From Bacteroidales bacterium UBA6267 (lineage in GTDB: Bacteria; Bacteroidota; Bacteroidia; Bacteroidales; UBA1556): 39,714 nucleotides of DNA. Numbering within the stretch: the first letter of the stretch is position 1; the number at the start of each line of letters is the position of its first letter. The notes beneath the pieces are model-generated. The model did not search any database. It was not told the DNA's origin and saw only the letters and a program-made list of their open reading frames with translations. Of this stretch, positions 16,990 to 24,861 are shown in pieces. The stretch is taken from contig DJVB01000022.1 in assembly GCA_002440745.1 (NCBI GenBank), positions 1 to 39,714 of the forward strand. Direction: 5' to 3'. Both the position numbers and the translations under genes were made by a program.

Positions 16990-18168
16990 TTAATGAGCTT
17001 TAAAGTTATAGATAGGTTTGATAATATCTACAATCTCAACAGTTTCGCCAATTGCATCGATAATTTCATTCATTGATTTGTAAGCATTGGGTGCTTCATC
17101 TAACGTTTCAGCTAAAACAGAGGTTGAATAAACATCCTTCATTTGTTCTTTAAACTCATCAAAATTTAGTTTCTTATAGGCTTCATTTCTTCCCATTAAG
17201 CGCCCGGCTCCATGTGGTGCTGAATAATTCCATTCTGAATTACCTTTACCTGTGGCGATAATAGATCCGTCTCGCATATTAATCGGAATCAGCAATCTTT
17301 CTCCTTTTTCAGCAGAAACAGCCCCTTTTCTTAAGATCATACGGTTAAAGTCAATATAATTGTGAATTGTTTCAAAAGAATCAGTTTCAGTTAATTCGAC
17401 TTTTTCTAAAATTATATTCGCCATTGTTCTTCGATTTAAAACAGCGAATTTCTGCATCAATTCCATATCGTGCATATAATTGTCAAAATCAACACCAGTT
17501 AAGTAAGCTAAGTCTTTGTTAATAGTGGGCTTTTTAAGTTTTTTCAACTCTTCACCAATTATTTTTTGCTTTCCTTCTCTTTTGAGTCGTTCAATCAACT
17601 CTTCACGTTCCTTTGAAATATCAGATAACTTGTCTATTGCAATATCTTGGTAATATTTAGCAACTTGCCCCCCGATATTTCGAGAGCCTGAATGAATAAC
17701 CAAAAACAATTCACCTATAGAATTTTTTCCAATTTCAATAAAATGATTGCCTCCACCTAATGAACCGATTGATAATTTCGCACGGTCAATATTTAGGTTT
17801 TTAGCAATTAGTTTACTAAACTCAAAATCCGCTTTTGGTTCTGAATGTACATCAAAACCATTTGGAATGGACTCATTAATAACAGCGTCCAACTTTTGTA
17901 AGTCAATTTCGGCTTGTTTGAGCTTAACGGTTAACATCCCACAACCAATATCCACTCCGACTAAATTAGGTGTAATCTTGTCTGTAATTTCCATTGTTGT
18001 TCCAATAGTGCAACCTGAGCCGGCATGACAATCAGGCATAATTCTAATCTTAGAATCTTTGTAAGGCTCAAATTCACCAAGTTCTTTAATCTGGTTTAAG
18101 GCAACATCTTCTATTGTAGTTGCATAAATTTTAATGTCGTTTCCGTTATTTCGTTTAATCGTTTTCAT
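16990..18168 (-). CDS. rtcB: RtcB-family 3'-phosphate RNA ligase
   Basis: The 392-residue protein has the RtcB hallmarks: RIMPDCHAGSGCTIG, the metal-binding VGVDIGCGM with its cysteine, GSLGGGNHFIEI, FLVIHSGSRNIGG, and the guanylylation loop APHGAGRLMGR with the histidine that takes GMP. RtcB joins RNA ends bearing 2',3'-cyclic phosphate or 3'-phosphate to 5'-OH in a GTP- and Mn-dependent reaction. At 392 residues it belongs with the shorter bacterial forms. No archease or RtcA gene is in the window. The small ORF at 18210-18362 and the wbuC cupin lie just upstream on the same strand, suggesting one operon of three. Confidence 0.93.
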   Translation of the reverse strand: MKTIKRNNGNDIKIYATTIEDVALNQIKELGEFEPYKDSKIRIMPDCHAGSGCTIGTTMEITDKITPNLVGVDIGCGMLTVKLKQAEIDLQKLDAVINESIPNGFDVHSEPKADFEFSKLIAKNLNIDRAKLSIGSLGGGNHFIEIGKNSIGELFLVIHSGSRNIGGQVAKYYQDIAIDKLSDISKEREELIERLKREGKQKIIGEELKKLKKPTINKDLAYLTGVDFDNYMHDMELMQKFAVLNRRTMANIILEKVELTETDSFETIHNYIDFNRMILRKGAVSAEKGERLLIPINMRDGSIIATGKGNSEWNYSAPHGAGRLMGRNEAYKKLNFDEFKEQMKDVYSTSVLAETLDEAPNAYKSMNEIIDAIGETVEIVDIIKPIYNFKAH

Positions 18169-18209
18169 TTTGTAAAATTAAATTATTTTATCAATGTGGT
18201 TTCGATTGT

Positions 18210-18362
18210 TTAAAGAGATATCTCACTCAAAGCCCAGCAATTTGCATTTTCAAAATAGGATTGACTTGATGCTTCCGTTGAGGTGAAATCTCGTAAATTA
18301 TAAGAACGGACTTTATAATTTAAGACAATTAGTTTTTCTCCTTTTAAAACAATCTTTTTCAA
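18210..18362 (-). CDS. Small ORF (50 aa) coupled to the WbuC cupin gene
   Basis: A frame of 50 codons opens with TTG at 18362-18360 and ends with TAA at 18212-18210. It begins MKKIVLKGEKLIVLNYKV and ends with CWALSEISL. Its TTG overlaps the TGA of the upstream cupin gene (TTGA), the usual geometry of coupled translation. It fills what would otherwise be an unexplained 190-bp gap inside a minus-strand run, and leaves 41 bp before rtcB. I recognise no family. The composition is typical of a small soluble protein, with mixed charged and hydrophobic residues and no membrane segment. The weak start codon and small size keep confidence moderate. It could instead be a remnant of a longer gene. Confidence 0.42.
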   Translation of the reverse strand: MKKIVLKGEKLIVLNYKVRSYNLRDFTSTEASSQSYFENANCWALSEISL

Positions 18363-18847
18363 TCCATTTTTAATAAAGCTTTACATCTTTCAGTTAATGA
18401 TTTCAGAAAACTTTGGGCTTCAGGGCTTTTTTCAGTGGGAGCCCAAACGGCAAAGTTTTTATCGTCAATCGGATTATAGGGACCATTTTTTATTTCGAAT
18501 GCAACTGACCCGCTCTCAAGACTGATAAGTGAATGCCATGTGCGGGGCGGAATTTCAACCGCCCATCTGCCTTCTGAACAGTCCAATAATTCCAAATCTT
18601 TTATTTCTCCTTCATCATCAAACTCAATCACAATCATCCTTCCCCGCAAAATCATAAAAACTTCGGTCTTGTCAGGGGCTTCATGCTTATGTGGCCTGAT
18701 ATAGGTCCCCGGCTCCATAGCGTTTAGCATCCTTTGCAGCAAATCGTCTAACTGTGGATGAAAATTATAATTCATGCGCTTGCGCTCACTTTCCTTAGCT
18801 CTTGTAGTGGTCTTGTCAACTATCTCTTTATCAATGCGTATCATCAT
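18359..18847 (-). CDS. wbuC: WbuC-type cupin-fold metalloprotein
   Basis: The product of 162 residues has a single cupin domain. The metal-site motif is IRPHKHEAPDKTEVFMILRG (His, His and Glu ligands), followed by the second-motif region PPRTWHSLISLESGSVAFE with its His. The flanking sequence (MNYNFHPQLDDLLQRMLNAM before, NFAVWAPTE after) is the WbuC pattern. WbuC proteins occur in polysaccharide loci, but their reaction is not settled. No polysaccharide gene is nearby here. The frame opens at a TTG at 18865, which belongs to the -7 box, so the ATG at 18847 is preferred (18844 is possible). Confidence 0.85.
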   Translation of the reverse strand: MMIRIDKEIVDKTTTRAKESERKRMNYNFHPQLDDLLQRMLNAMEPGTYIRPHKHEAPDKTEVFMILRGRMIVIEFDDEGEIKDLELLDCSEGRWAVEIPPRTWHSLISLESGSVAFEIKNGPYNPIDDKNFAVWAPTEKSPEAQSFLKSLTERCKALLKMD

Positions 18848-18862
18848 TTCAAATTTAGTCTG

Positions 18863-18870
18863 CAAAAATA
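18863..18870 (-). promoter_or_regulatory. -7 promoter box TATTTTTG for the wbuC operon
   Basis: The minus strand reads TATTTTTG 15 bases before the ATG at 18847. It is divergent from the tetR promoter 60 bp away. Confidence 0.6.
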
Positions 18871-18907
18871 ATCTTTTATTAGTGTTATTTTTTTAACAAA
18901 AAAAATC

Positions 18908-18937
18908 TTGACAAAATAAAAAAACGTATTACTTTTG
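18908..18937 (+). promoter_or_regulatory. tetR operon promoter (TTG, 19-bp spacer, TACTTTTG)
   Basis: TTG at 18908-18910 and TACTTTTG at 18930-18937 are 19 bp apart. The -7 box overlaps the left arm of the operator at 18935-18954. Confidence 0.65.
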
Positions 18938-18954
18938 ACTGACCGTTTAGTCAA
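18935..18954. promoter_or_regulatory. Palindromic TetR-type operator
   Basis: The 20-base sequence TTGACTGACCGTTTAGTCAA has perfect 6-bp arms (TTGACT / AGTCAA), and the symmetry extends with one mismatch. It covers the end of the -7 box and the expected start of transcription of tetR, so a bound repressor would block the promoter. Operators of this TGACTGACCG-like form are familiar for TetR regulators, and autoregulation is inferred. Confidence 0.7.
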
Positions 18955-18961
18955 TGAAAAT

Positions 18962-19540
18962 ATGCCTCCAAAATCTAAAGAACAATTTGAAATTATCAGG
19001 CAGGATCGCCGAATAGCAATTCTCGAAGCTGCACTCCGCCTTTTTGGCCGAGAGGGTTATCATGGAAGTTCTATGGCTTCTTTGGCAAAGGAAGCCGGAA
19101 TTTCTAAAGGTTTAATCTATAACTATTTTTCCAATAAGGAAGAGGTTTTAGTTGAAATGGTTTCCATGGGATTGCGGAAAATGGTAGAGTACTATAATAT
19201 TGAAGATAAGGATATTACCGATGAAATTATGTCGCAGGTCATTGAGAAAAATTTCGAAATGATTGAGATTAATCCGGAATTTTGGAGTATATATTTTGCT
19301 GTCATTCTTCAGCCCGGCATTCGCGATAAGGCAATTCGATTAGCGATGGAGCAAGTAAATAAGTATAATCTGAAGTTTGCTGCGTATTTTCAGCGAAAGG
19401 GTTTCGAGAATCCAATGCAGGAAGCGGTTTTTATCGGTTCCATTTTCGATGGAGTTTCTTTGAATTTTCTCTATAACTCCTCCTACTACGATAAGTATTA
19501 CGCCATCAATCGAATAAAAGAAATATTAAAAATCAAATAG
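18962..19540 (+). CDS. TetR-family transcriptional regulator
   Basis: The product of 192 residues has an N-terminal TetR helix-turn-helix: ILEAALRLFGREGYHGSSM, then ASLAKEAGISKGLIYNYFSN and KEEVLVEM. The C-terminal ligand domain is divergent, as usual. The ATG at 18962 is used because the TTG at 18935 lies in the promoter and operator. It is the first gene of a run of six on the plus strand, with the next start only five bases after its stop, so it very probably represses the export genes behind it and itself through 18935-18954. The effector is unknown; envelope lipids or toxic hydrophobic compounds would suit the operon. Confidence 0.92.
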   Translation: MPPKSKEQFEIIRQDRRIAILEAALRLFGREGYHGSSMASLAKEAGISKGLIYNYFSNKEEVLVEMVSMGLRKMVEYYNIEDKDITDEIMSQVIEKNFEMIEINPEFWSIYFAVILQPGIRDKAIRLAMEQVNKYNLKFAAYFQRKGFENPMQEAVFIGSIFDGVSLNFLYNSSYYDKYYAINRIKEILKIK

Positions 19541-19545
19541 TTACC

Positions 19546-20298
19546 ATGAAAAATTTTATGAAAATCATTTTTGTTTTGGCTCTGACATTTTTGTTTGGCA
19601 GTGCCGACTTAGCCGATGCAACAGCTATTATCAAAAAGGCTTCGGAGGTGCGCTTTGGCGATAATTCCTTTGGTTTGATGCGCATGACTATTGAGCGGCC
19701 TAAATACACGCGCACCGTGGATATGAAAAACTGGACCTTAGGAGACGACTATTCCATGGTTTTGATTACGGCACCTGAAAGGGATAAAGGCCAAGTGTTT
19801 TTAAAGCGGAAAAAAGAAATGTGGAATTATGTTCCTAAAATTTCTCGGATGATAAAACTGCCACCTTCCATGATGTCGCAAGGGTGGATGGGCTCCGACT
19901 ATTCAAATGACGACATTGTAAACCAAAACTCTTTGGTGGAAAACTATGAGCACAAAATTCTTGGTTCAGAGAAGATTGGCAGCTCGGATTGCTATAAAAT
20001 TCAATCGATTCCCAAAGAGTCGGCAGAAGTAGTTTGGGGAAAAAAGATTAGCTGGATTACCAAGAAAGATTTCTTTGTTTTAAAAACGGAATCCTTCGAC
20101 GAAGACGGGGAGTTGCTGCGCACGGAATTGGCTTCAGAGGTAAAGAATTTCGGGAAATTTACGCTTCCATCCCGATTCACCATTATTCCTGCTGACAAAC
20201 CTCAACAAAAGACGATTTTTGAGATTTTGGAGCTGGATTTTGATGTGAAACTTACCGAAGATTTCTTCACGCAAGCTAATATGAAAAGGGTTAAATAG
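19546..20298 (+). CDS. LolA-like periplasmic protein (outer membrane lipoprotein-sorting type)
   Basis: The 250-residue precursor has a signal peptide (IIFVLALTFLFGSADL) and a LolA/LolB-like domain of the PF17131/COG2834 kind. Visible are the opening ATAIIKKASEVRFGDNSFG, RPKYTRTVDMKNWTLGDDY, KEMWNYVPKISRMIKLPPSM and SQGWMGSDYSNDD, and later VEVVW-like strands before SWITKKDFFVLKTE. Proteins of this type carry hydrophobic ligands through the periplasm and commonly stand beside RND or ABC exporters. In this operon it would link the inner-membrane FtsX/LolD complex with the barrel protein downstream. It is not the housekeeping LolA, which is shorter and lies elsewhere in genomes. The ligand is unknown. 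Confidence 0.82.
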   Translation: MKNFMKIIFVLALTFLFGSADLADATAIIKKASEVRFGDNSFGLMRMTIERPKYTRTVDMKNWTLGDDYSMVLITAPERDKGQVFLKRKKEMWNYVPKISRMIKLPPSMMSQGWMGSDYSNDDIVNQNSLVENYEHKILGSEKIGSSDCYKIQSIPKESAEVVWGKKISWITKKDFFVLKTESFDEDGELLRTELASEVKNFGKFTLPSRFTIIPADKPQQKTIFEILELDFDVKLTEDFFTQANMKRVK

Positions 20299-20325
20299 TC
20301 TGATTAATAACGCAATAGATAAGAA

Positions 20326-21546
20326 ATGAAAATTGTAATAATGGCTTGGCGAAACCTCTGGCGCAATAAAAAGCGGACTCTGATAACGGCTGCTTCCCTT
20401 TATTTCGCGGTGGTTTTTGCCATCATAATGCGCTCTATGCAGTTAGGCACTTACGACATAATGATTGATGGCGCTGTGAAATCCTATTCGGGATATATTC
20501 AAGTTCAGGATTCGCTCTATTTTGAGGAAAAATCTTTTGACGACTTGATGGTTTATGACTCAAACCTCGATTCAATAATAACCTCTACTCCAAATGTTAT
20601 TTCGGCTTTGCCTCGTTTAGAAACATTCAGTTTGGCCAGCACCGGAAAGAAAACGAAAGGGGTTATTGTTCAAGGAATTGTTCCTGAAACTGACGATTTG
20701 ATGACCGGTATGTCCAGGCATTTGCAGGCCGGTGAATTTCTTAGTGCTGACGACCGTAGTATTTTAGTTTCCAACCGCTTAGCATCTTTTTTAAGGGTTT
20801 CTGTTGGCGACACGGTGGTGCTGATAAGTCAGGGTTATCAAGGAGCAACCGCTGCCGACCAATTTCCAATCAAAGGTATTGTGAAAATTCCTTCACCACT
20901 TTTAGATAATAAGCTGATAGTTATGCCTTTAGCTTTAGCTCAAGAGTTTACCAACGCTTATGACTTAGTGACTTCAGTGGCAGTGAATATCCAAGAAAAA
21001 CAAGTTATGGAAGACGTTTGGGGCGATTTATCTGAAAAGTTACAAGATACACATCTTCAGGTGCTTAGATGGACTGATATGGACAAAGCTTTGAAGCAAC
21101 AAATCGAAAGTGATGACGCATCGGGTGTAATCATGCTTGCCATTTTATATATGGTGATTTTCTTTGGTATTTTAGGGACCATAATTATGATGACGAGCGA
21201 GCGTTTGCGCGAGTTTGGCGTGATGGCGGCTGTTGGTATGCACCGGTCTCGAATGGTGGTTATGATGCTTCTTGAAACTGTTTTTATCGGGCTGTTAGGC
21301 TTAGTCGCGGGGTCTATTACCGCAATTCCTATCATTGCCTATTATCTCGATCATCCCATCCGCCTTGGCGGTGATATGGCCGAGGCTTATGAAATATATG
21401 GCGTTGAGCCTGTTATGGCTTTTTCTGCTGATCCAATGATTTTTGTAAATCAGTTTATTACTGTTTTAATTCTGATGCTTATCACTTTGATTTATCCGGT
21501 ATTAAAACTTTCTAAATTGAACATTATTAACGCTTTAAGAGGGTAG
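20326..21546 (+). CDS. FtsX-like ABC permease, first subunit (LolC/E-like)
   Basis: The 406-residue permease starts with the family's amphipathic entry helix (MAWRNLWRNKKRTLITAASL), then a large periplasmic domain, and ends with three membrane helices, including IIMMTSERLREFGVMAAVGM, the FtsX-domain signature. This is the LolC/LolE/MacB layout of four helices and one periplasmic domain. Such permeases move substrates already in the outer leaflet of the inner membrane by mechanotransmission. It lies 27 bp after the LolA-like gene and 9 bp before the second permease. Its pairing with a non-identical partner suggests a heterodimer of the LolCE kind. Confidence 0.9.
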   Translation: MKIVIMAWRNLWRNKKRTLITAASLYFAVVFAIIMRSMQLGTYDIMIDGAVKSYSGYIQVQDSLYFEEKSFDDLMVYDSNLDSIITSTPNVISALPRLETFSLASTGKKTKGVIVQGIVPETDDLMTGMSRHLQAGEFLSADDRSILVSNRLASFLRVSVGDTVVLISQGYQGATAADQFPIKGIVKIPSPLLDNKLIVMPLALAQEFTNAYDLVTSVAVNIQEKQVMEDVWGDLSEKLQDTHLQVLRWTDMDKALKQQIESDDASGVIMLAILYMVIFFGILGTIIMMTSERLREFGVMAAVGMHRSRMVVMMLLETVFIGLLGLVAGSITAIPIIAYYLDHPIRLGGDMAEAYEIYGVEPVMAFSADPMIFVNQFITVLILMLITLIYPVLKLSKLNIINALRG

Positions 21547-21555
21547 GAGGTTGCT

Positions 21556-22971
21556 ATGATTATTTCAATTGCTTGGAAAAATATTTGGAGAAATAAGTTT
21601 CGGTCCTTTGTGGTGCTTTTTGCCATTGCCGTTGGTTTGGTTGCCGGAATTTTGTCGGTTGCCATAATGAATGGTGCTCTCCGCGACAGGATTAAAATTG
21701 CAATAAAAACGGAAGTTGGTTCAATTCAATTGCATCGAGCTGATTTTTTAAATAATGCCGAACCCGACAAAACCATGGATAATGCGGGTGAAATTATTAA
21801 GGAAATTGAAGAAAATCAGGATGTTATCGCTGTAAGTGGACGACTGAAACTCGAAGCGATGATTAATGGAGGACATGGTCCTCGTGGAGCGATGGTCTTG
21901 GGTGTAAATCCGGATTCTGAGAAAAAGGTCAGTGACTTATATAGCTATATTCCTGATTCCTTGGGTGGTTGGTTTAATACGGATTTACGAAATCCGATAA
22001 TTATAAGTAGTCGATTGGCCGAAAAACTTAAAGTAGGTTTGAATAATAAGGTTCAATTGGATTTTGTGAATAAGCAAGGGGAAGCAATCGCGGCGATTTT
22101 TAGAGTTTGTGGTATTTTTAAAACTAATAATAGCCTTTATGATGAAATGAAAGTTTTTGTTGAAAATTCTACCCTTCAGAAAATCCTTGGGTTTGAAGAA
22201 AATGAATTTCATCAAATTGTGTTGCTTACTAAAGAAGATGCTGATTTAGACTCCATTAGCACTGGATTAAAACGAAAATATTCCGCTTTTTCTATTAATT
22301 CCAACACGCTGCAAAACCTTGGAAATCTAAAAGTTGACTCTGCCGTGATAGCTTATTTCACTGAAAATCAAACTGAATCGCGACTTAGTTATAGTTTTAT
22401 GCAGGAATTATTGAGAGAATCTCCTGTGGAGCTTAGTTCGCAAACTCAAAAAGATATTCTAAGAGCTTTTGAATCAGGCGTATCCGTAATGACCTGGGAG
22501 GATGCAGCTCCCGAAATGGCCCTTACTTCCTATTGGATGGATTGGCTCCTTTATATCTTTGTTGGAATCATTTTATTGGCTTTAGGTTTTGGAATCGTGA
22601 ACACTATGTTGATGGTTGTGCTTGAGCGAGTTAAGGAATTTGGAATGCTGATGGCCATTGGCATGAATCGCCGCAGGGTTTATATGATGGTGGTTTTAGA
22701 AACCGTTTTTTTGTCTTTGGCAGGTGGTGTTACCGGTATTGCGATTAGCTCAATCCTGATTTCCTGGCTGAGCAACTCGGGAATTAATCTTGTGAGTTTG
22801 GCCGATGGCTTCAACTCCATGGGCTATTCCACCTTGATTTATCCCTATATTGGATTTGAAGATTATATAAAAATAGTAATAATGGTAATTCTAACAGGTG
22901 TCGTTTCGGCTTTATATCCGGCTTGGAAAGCAATTCGGTTGAATCCGGCTGATGCGGTTAGAAGCGAATAA
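21556..22971 (+). CDS. FtsX-like ABC permease, second subunit
   Basis: The 471-residue protein has the same layout as the first subunit (SIAWKNIWRNKFRSFVVLFA at the start; VVLERVKEFGMLMAIGMNRR and YPAWKAIRLNPADAVRSE at the end). It differs in a longer periplasmic domain, with an extra segment around residues 215-310. Homodimeric MacB-type transporters need only one permease, so two adjacent divergent permeases speak for a LolCDE-like heterodimer. I see no MacB-type fused ATPase. It is followed after 16 bp by the ATPase gene. Confidence 0.9.
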   Translation: MIISIAWKNIWRNKFRSFVVLFAIAVGLVAGILSVAIMNGALRDRIKIAIKTEVGSIQLHRADFLNNAEPDKTMDNAGEIIKEIEENQDVIAVSGRLKLEAMINGGHGPRGAMVLGVNPDSEKKVSDLYSYIPDSLGGWFNTDLRNPIIISSRLAEKLKVGLNNKVQLDFVNKQGEAIAAIFRVCGIFKTNNSLYDEMKVFVENSTLQKILGFEENEFHQIVLLTKEDADLDSISTGLKRKYSAFSINSNTLQNLGNLKVDSAVIAYFTENQTESRLSYSFMQELLRESPVELSSQTQKDILRAFESGVSVMTWEDAAPEMALTSYWMDWLLYIFVGIILLALGFGIVNTMLMVVLERVKEFGMLMAIGMNRRRVYMMVVLETVFLSLAGGVTGIAISSILISWLSNSGINLVSLADGFNSMGYSTLIYPYIGFEDYIKIVIMVILTGVVSALYPAWKAIRLNPADAVRSE

Positions 22972-22987
22972 AATAAATGTGATTATT

Positions 22988-23674
22988 ATGAATAAAGTGA
23001 TAGAAATCAGCAAATTAAACAAAATCTACACGGAAACAGCCGTGCCGGTTCATGCTGTGAACGACTTGAGTTTGAGCTTTGAACAAGGTGAATTTGCAGC
23101 TATTGTTGGCCCTTCGGGTTGTGGAAAAACTACCTTGCTCAACCTTATCGGTGGACTTGATAAACCAACAGATGGCAAAATTTTGATTGACGGGACGGAT
23201 ATTACCACTTTTTCCATCGGGCAGCTTACCGATTTGAGATTGTGGAATATTGGGTTTGTGTTTCAGGCTTATAACTTGATTCCGGTGTTGACGGCACGCG
23301 AGAATGTGGAGTTTATCATGGAGTTGCAACATAAGTCGAAGGCTGAGCGCCGCGCAAGGGCCGAAGAGCTTTTGGTGGCAGTTGGATTGGCCGACCGCAT
23401 GGATGTGCGCCCGGGGAGATTGAGCGGAGGACAGCAGCAAAGGGTTGCAGTGGCTCGTGCCTTGGCCTCTAAGCCTAAATTCATTCTTGCCGACGAGCCT
23501 ACGGCAAACTTAGACTCTTCTTCTACCGAAACATTACTGAGCATTATGGAAGAGCTAAACCGAAAGGAAGGAACAACCTTCATTTTTTCAACTCACGATA
23601 GTCGCGTGATGAGCAAAGCGCGAAGAATTATCACTTTAGAAGATGGAAAGGTTTTGTCGGATAAAACATTATAG
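22988..23674 (+). CDS. ABC transporter ATP-binding protein (LolD/MacB-like)
   Basis: The 228-residue ATPase has Walker A GPSGCGKTT, Q-loop FVFQAYNLIPVLTARENVE, signature LSGGQQQRVAVARAL, Walker B FILADEPTANLD and H-loop FSTHDSRV. The sequence clusters with the LolD/FtsE/MacB group that pairs with FtsX-domain permeases. The frame is open from 22952, inside the second permease gene, but the ATG at 22988 begins the usual MNKVIEISKLNKIY. It energises the two permeases before it. Confidence 0.93.
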   Translation: MNKVIEISKLNKIYTETAVPVHAVNDLSLSFEQGEFAAIVGPSGCGKTTLLNLIGGLDKPTDGKILIDGTDITTFSIGQLTDLRLWNIGFVFQAYNLIPVLTARENVEFIMELQHKSKAERRARAEELLVAVGLADRMDVRPGRLSGGQQQRVAVARALASKPKFILADEPTANLDSSSTETLLSIMEELNRKEGTTFIFSTHDSRVMSKARRIITLEDGKVLSDKTL

Positions 23675-23694
23675 ACTTGGTTAAATTGCTGAAA

Positions 23695-24855
23695 ATGAAG
23701 TTATCAGTTATATTACTTCTTTGCTTTAGCATAAGCTGGGCATCGGTTTATGCTCAAGACGATTTGAAAAAATTTGAGTTTGACGGTTACCTCTTTGGGC
23801 TTGGCTATCGAGTTTTTGATAAAAATATTAAACCTGCTGATAATTTCCAGATTTATAATCGCTTAAACTTTTATTATAATTTCTCCGCCTATTCCCGATT
23901 AACCCTTCAGTTTCGCAATACGATTTACGGAGGAAAGTCGTATCAGGACAATCAGAGCATTTTTGCAAAAATGATGGACACCGATCCTCGGGCTTTGGAC
24001 TTGAGTTGGAATGCGTTTGAAAACAGCAATTTGCTTCTAAATATCAATGTTGACCGGCTTAACTACCGGTATTCAAAAGAAAAATTTGAGTTTACTGTTG
24101 GGCGGCAACGTATAAATTGGGGGCAAACTTTAGTTTGGAATCCAAATGATATTTTCAACGCGAGTTCCTTTTTCGACTTCGATTATGTGGAGCGTCCCGG
24201 GTCGGATGCGGTTCGGGTTGTTTACTATTCAACCAACACAACTCATTGGGATTTAGCTGCTAAGGTCGATAGCGCTGGACGGATAACTGCAGCGTTGAAA
24301 TACGGCTTTAATAAGAAAAACTATGATATTCAACTACTTGGAGGAGTGGCAAATAAGGATTTAGTCGCCGGAATTGGTTGGGCCGGCAATTTGTGGAAAT
24401 TAGGTTTTAAAGGAGAAGCCTCCGTTTTCAGTCCTGTTTGGGATACCTTAGATAAAACCGTTGTGTCGCTCACTGCTGCCTTGGACTATAGTTTTCAAAA
24501 TGGATTGTACGTTTTGGTTCAAGTTTTATATGCCGGACAGGATGAACTTTCCACAGCATCGAATCCTTTCTCCGGTCAGTTTACTCAATTATCTGCGCGA
24601 AATTTGTCCTTTACGGAATGGAATATTATTTCGCAAGCAAGTTATGGTTTTTCGCCGCTTTTCAATGCAAGCTTTGCCGTAGGATATTACCCTGAATACG
24701 ATGCGCTAATCCTTTTTCCAAACCTGAGTTATTCTGTTCGTAAAAACTTGGATATTAATGTAGTACATCAAAATCTAAGCTTTCTGAATAAATCCAAATC
24801 CGGAGGGCTTTCCGCTATGAATATCTTGTATTTTGGTTTGAAATACTATTTCTAA
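23695..24855 (+). CDS. Outer-membrane beta-barrel protein of the export operon
   Basis: The 386-residue precursor has a signal peptide (LLLCFSISWASVYAQ) and alternating beta-strands ending in an aromatic residue (LKYYF), as outer-membrane barrels do. A stretch FTVGRQRINWGQTLVWNPND followed by IFN resembles the barrel proteins (DUF1302-like) that accompany LolA-like proteins and lipid exporters in other phyla. The resemblance is by pattern, not alignment. It closes the TetR operon, 20 bp after the ATPase. It would be the outer-membrane end of the route. Its stop lies six bases from that of the convergent GPP34 gene. Confidence 0.72.
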   Translation: MKLSVILLLCFSISWASVYAQDDLKKFEFDGYLFGLGYRVFDKNIKPADNFQIYNRLNFYYNFSAYSRLTLQFRNTIYGGKSYQDNQSIFAKMMDTDPRALDLSWNAFENSNLLLNINVDRLNYRYSKEKFEFTVGRQRINWGQTLVWNPNDIFNASSFFDFDYVERPGSDAVRVVYYSTNTTHWDLAAKVDSAGRITAALKYGFNKKNYDIQLLGGVANKDLVAGIGWAGNLWKLGFKGEASVFSPVWDTLDKTVVSLTAALDYSFQNGLYVLVQVLYAGQDELSTASNPFSGQFTQLSARNLSFTEWNIISQASYGFSPLFNASFAVGYYPEYDALILFPNLSYSVRKNLDINVVHQNLSFLNKSKSGGLSAMNILYFGLKYYF

Positions 24856-24861
24856 AATTCG

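Noticed and set aside
18848..18865. TTG at 18865 as start of WbuC
   Set aside because: The TTG is part of the -7 box TATTTTTG; two ATGs follow at once.
18935..18961. TTG at 18935 as start of TetR
   Set aside because: It coincides with the -7 box and the operator arm; the ATG at 18962 begins a normal TetR N-terminus.
20326..23674. MacAB-type antibiotic efflux operon
   Set aside because: No membrane-fusion (HlyD/MacA) gene is present and the ATPase is not fused to a permease; two separate permeases fit LolCDE better.
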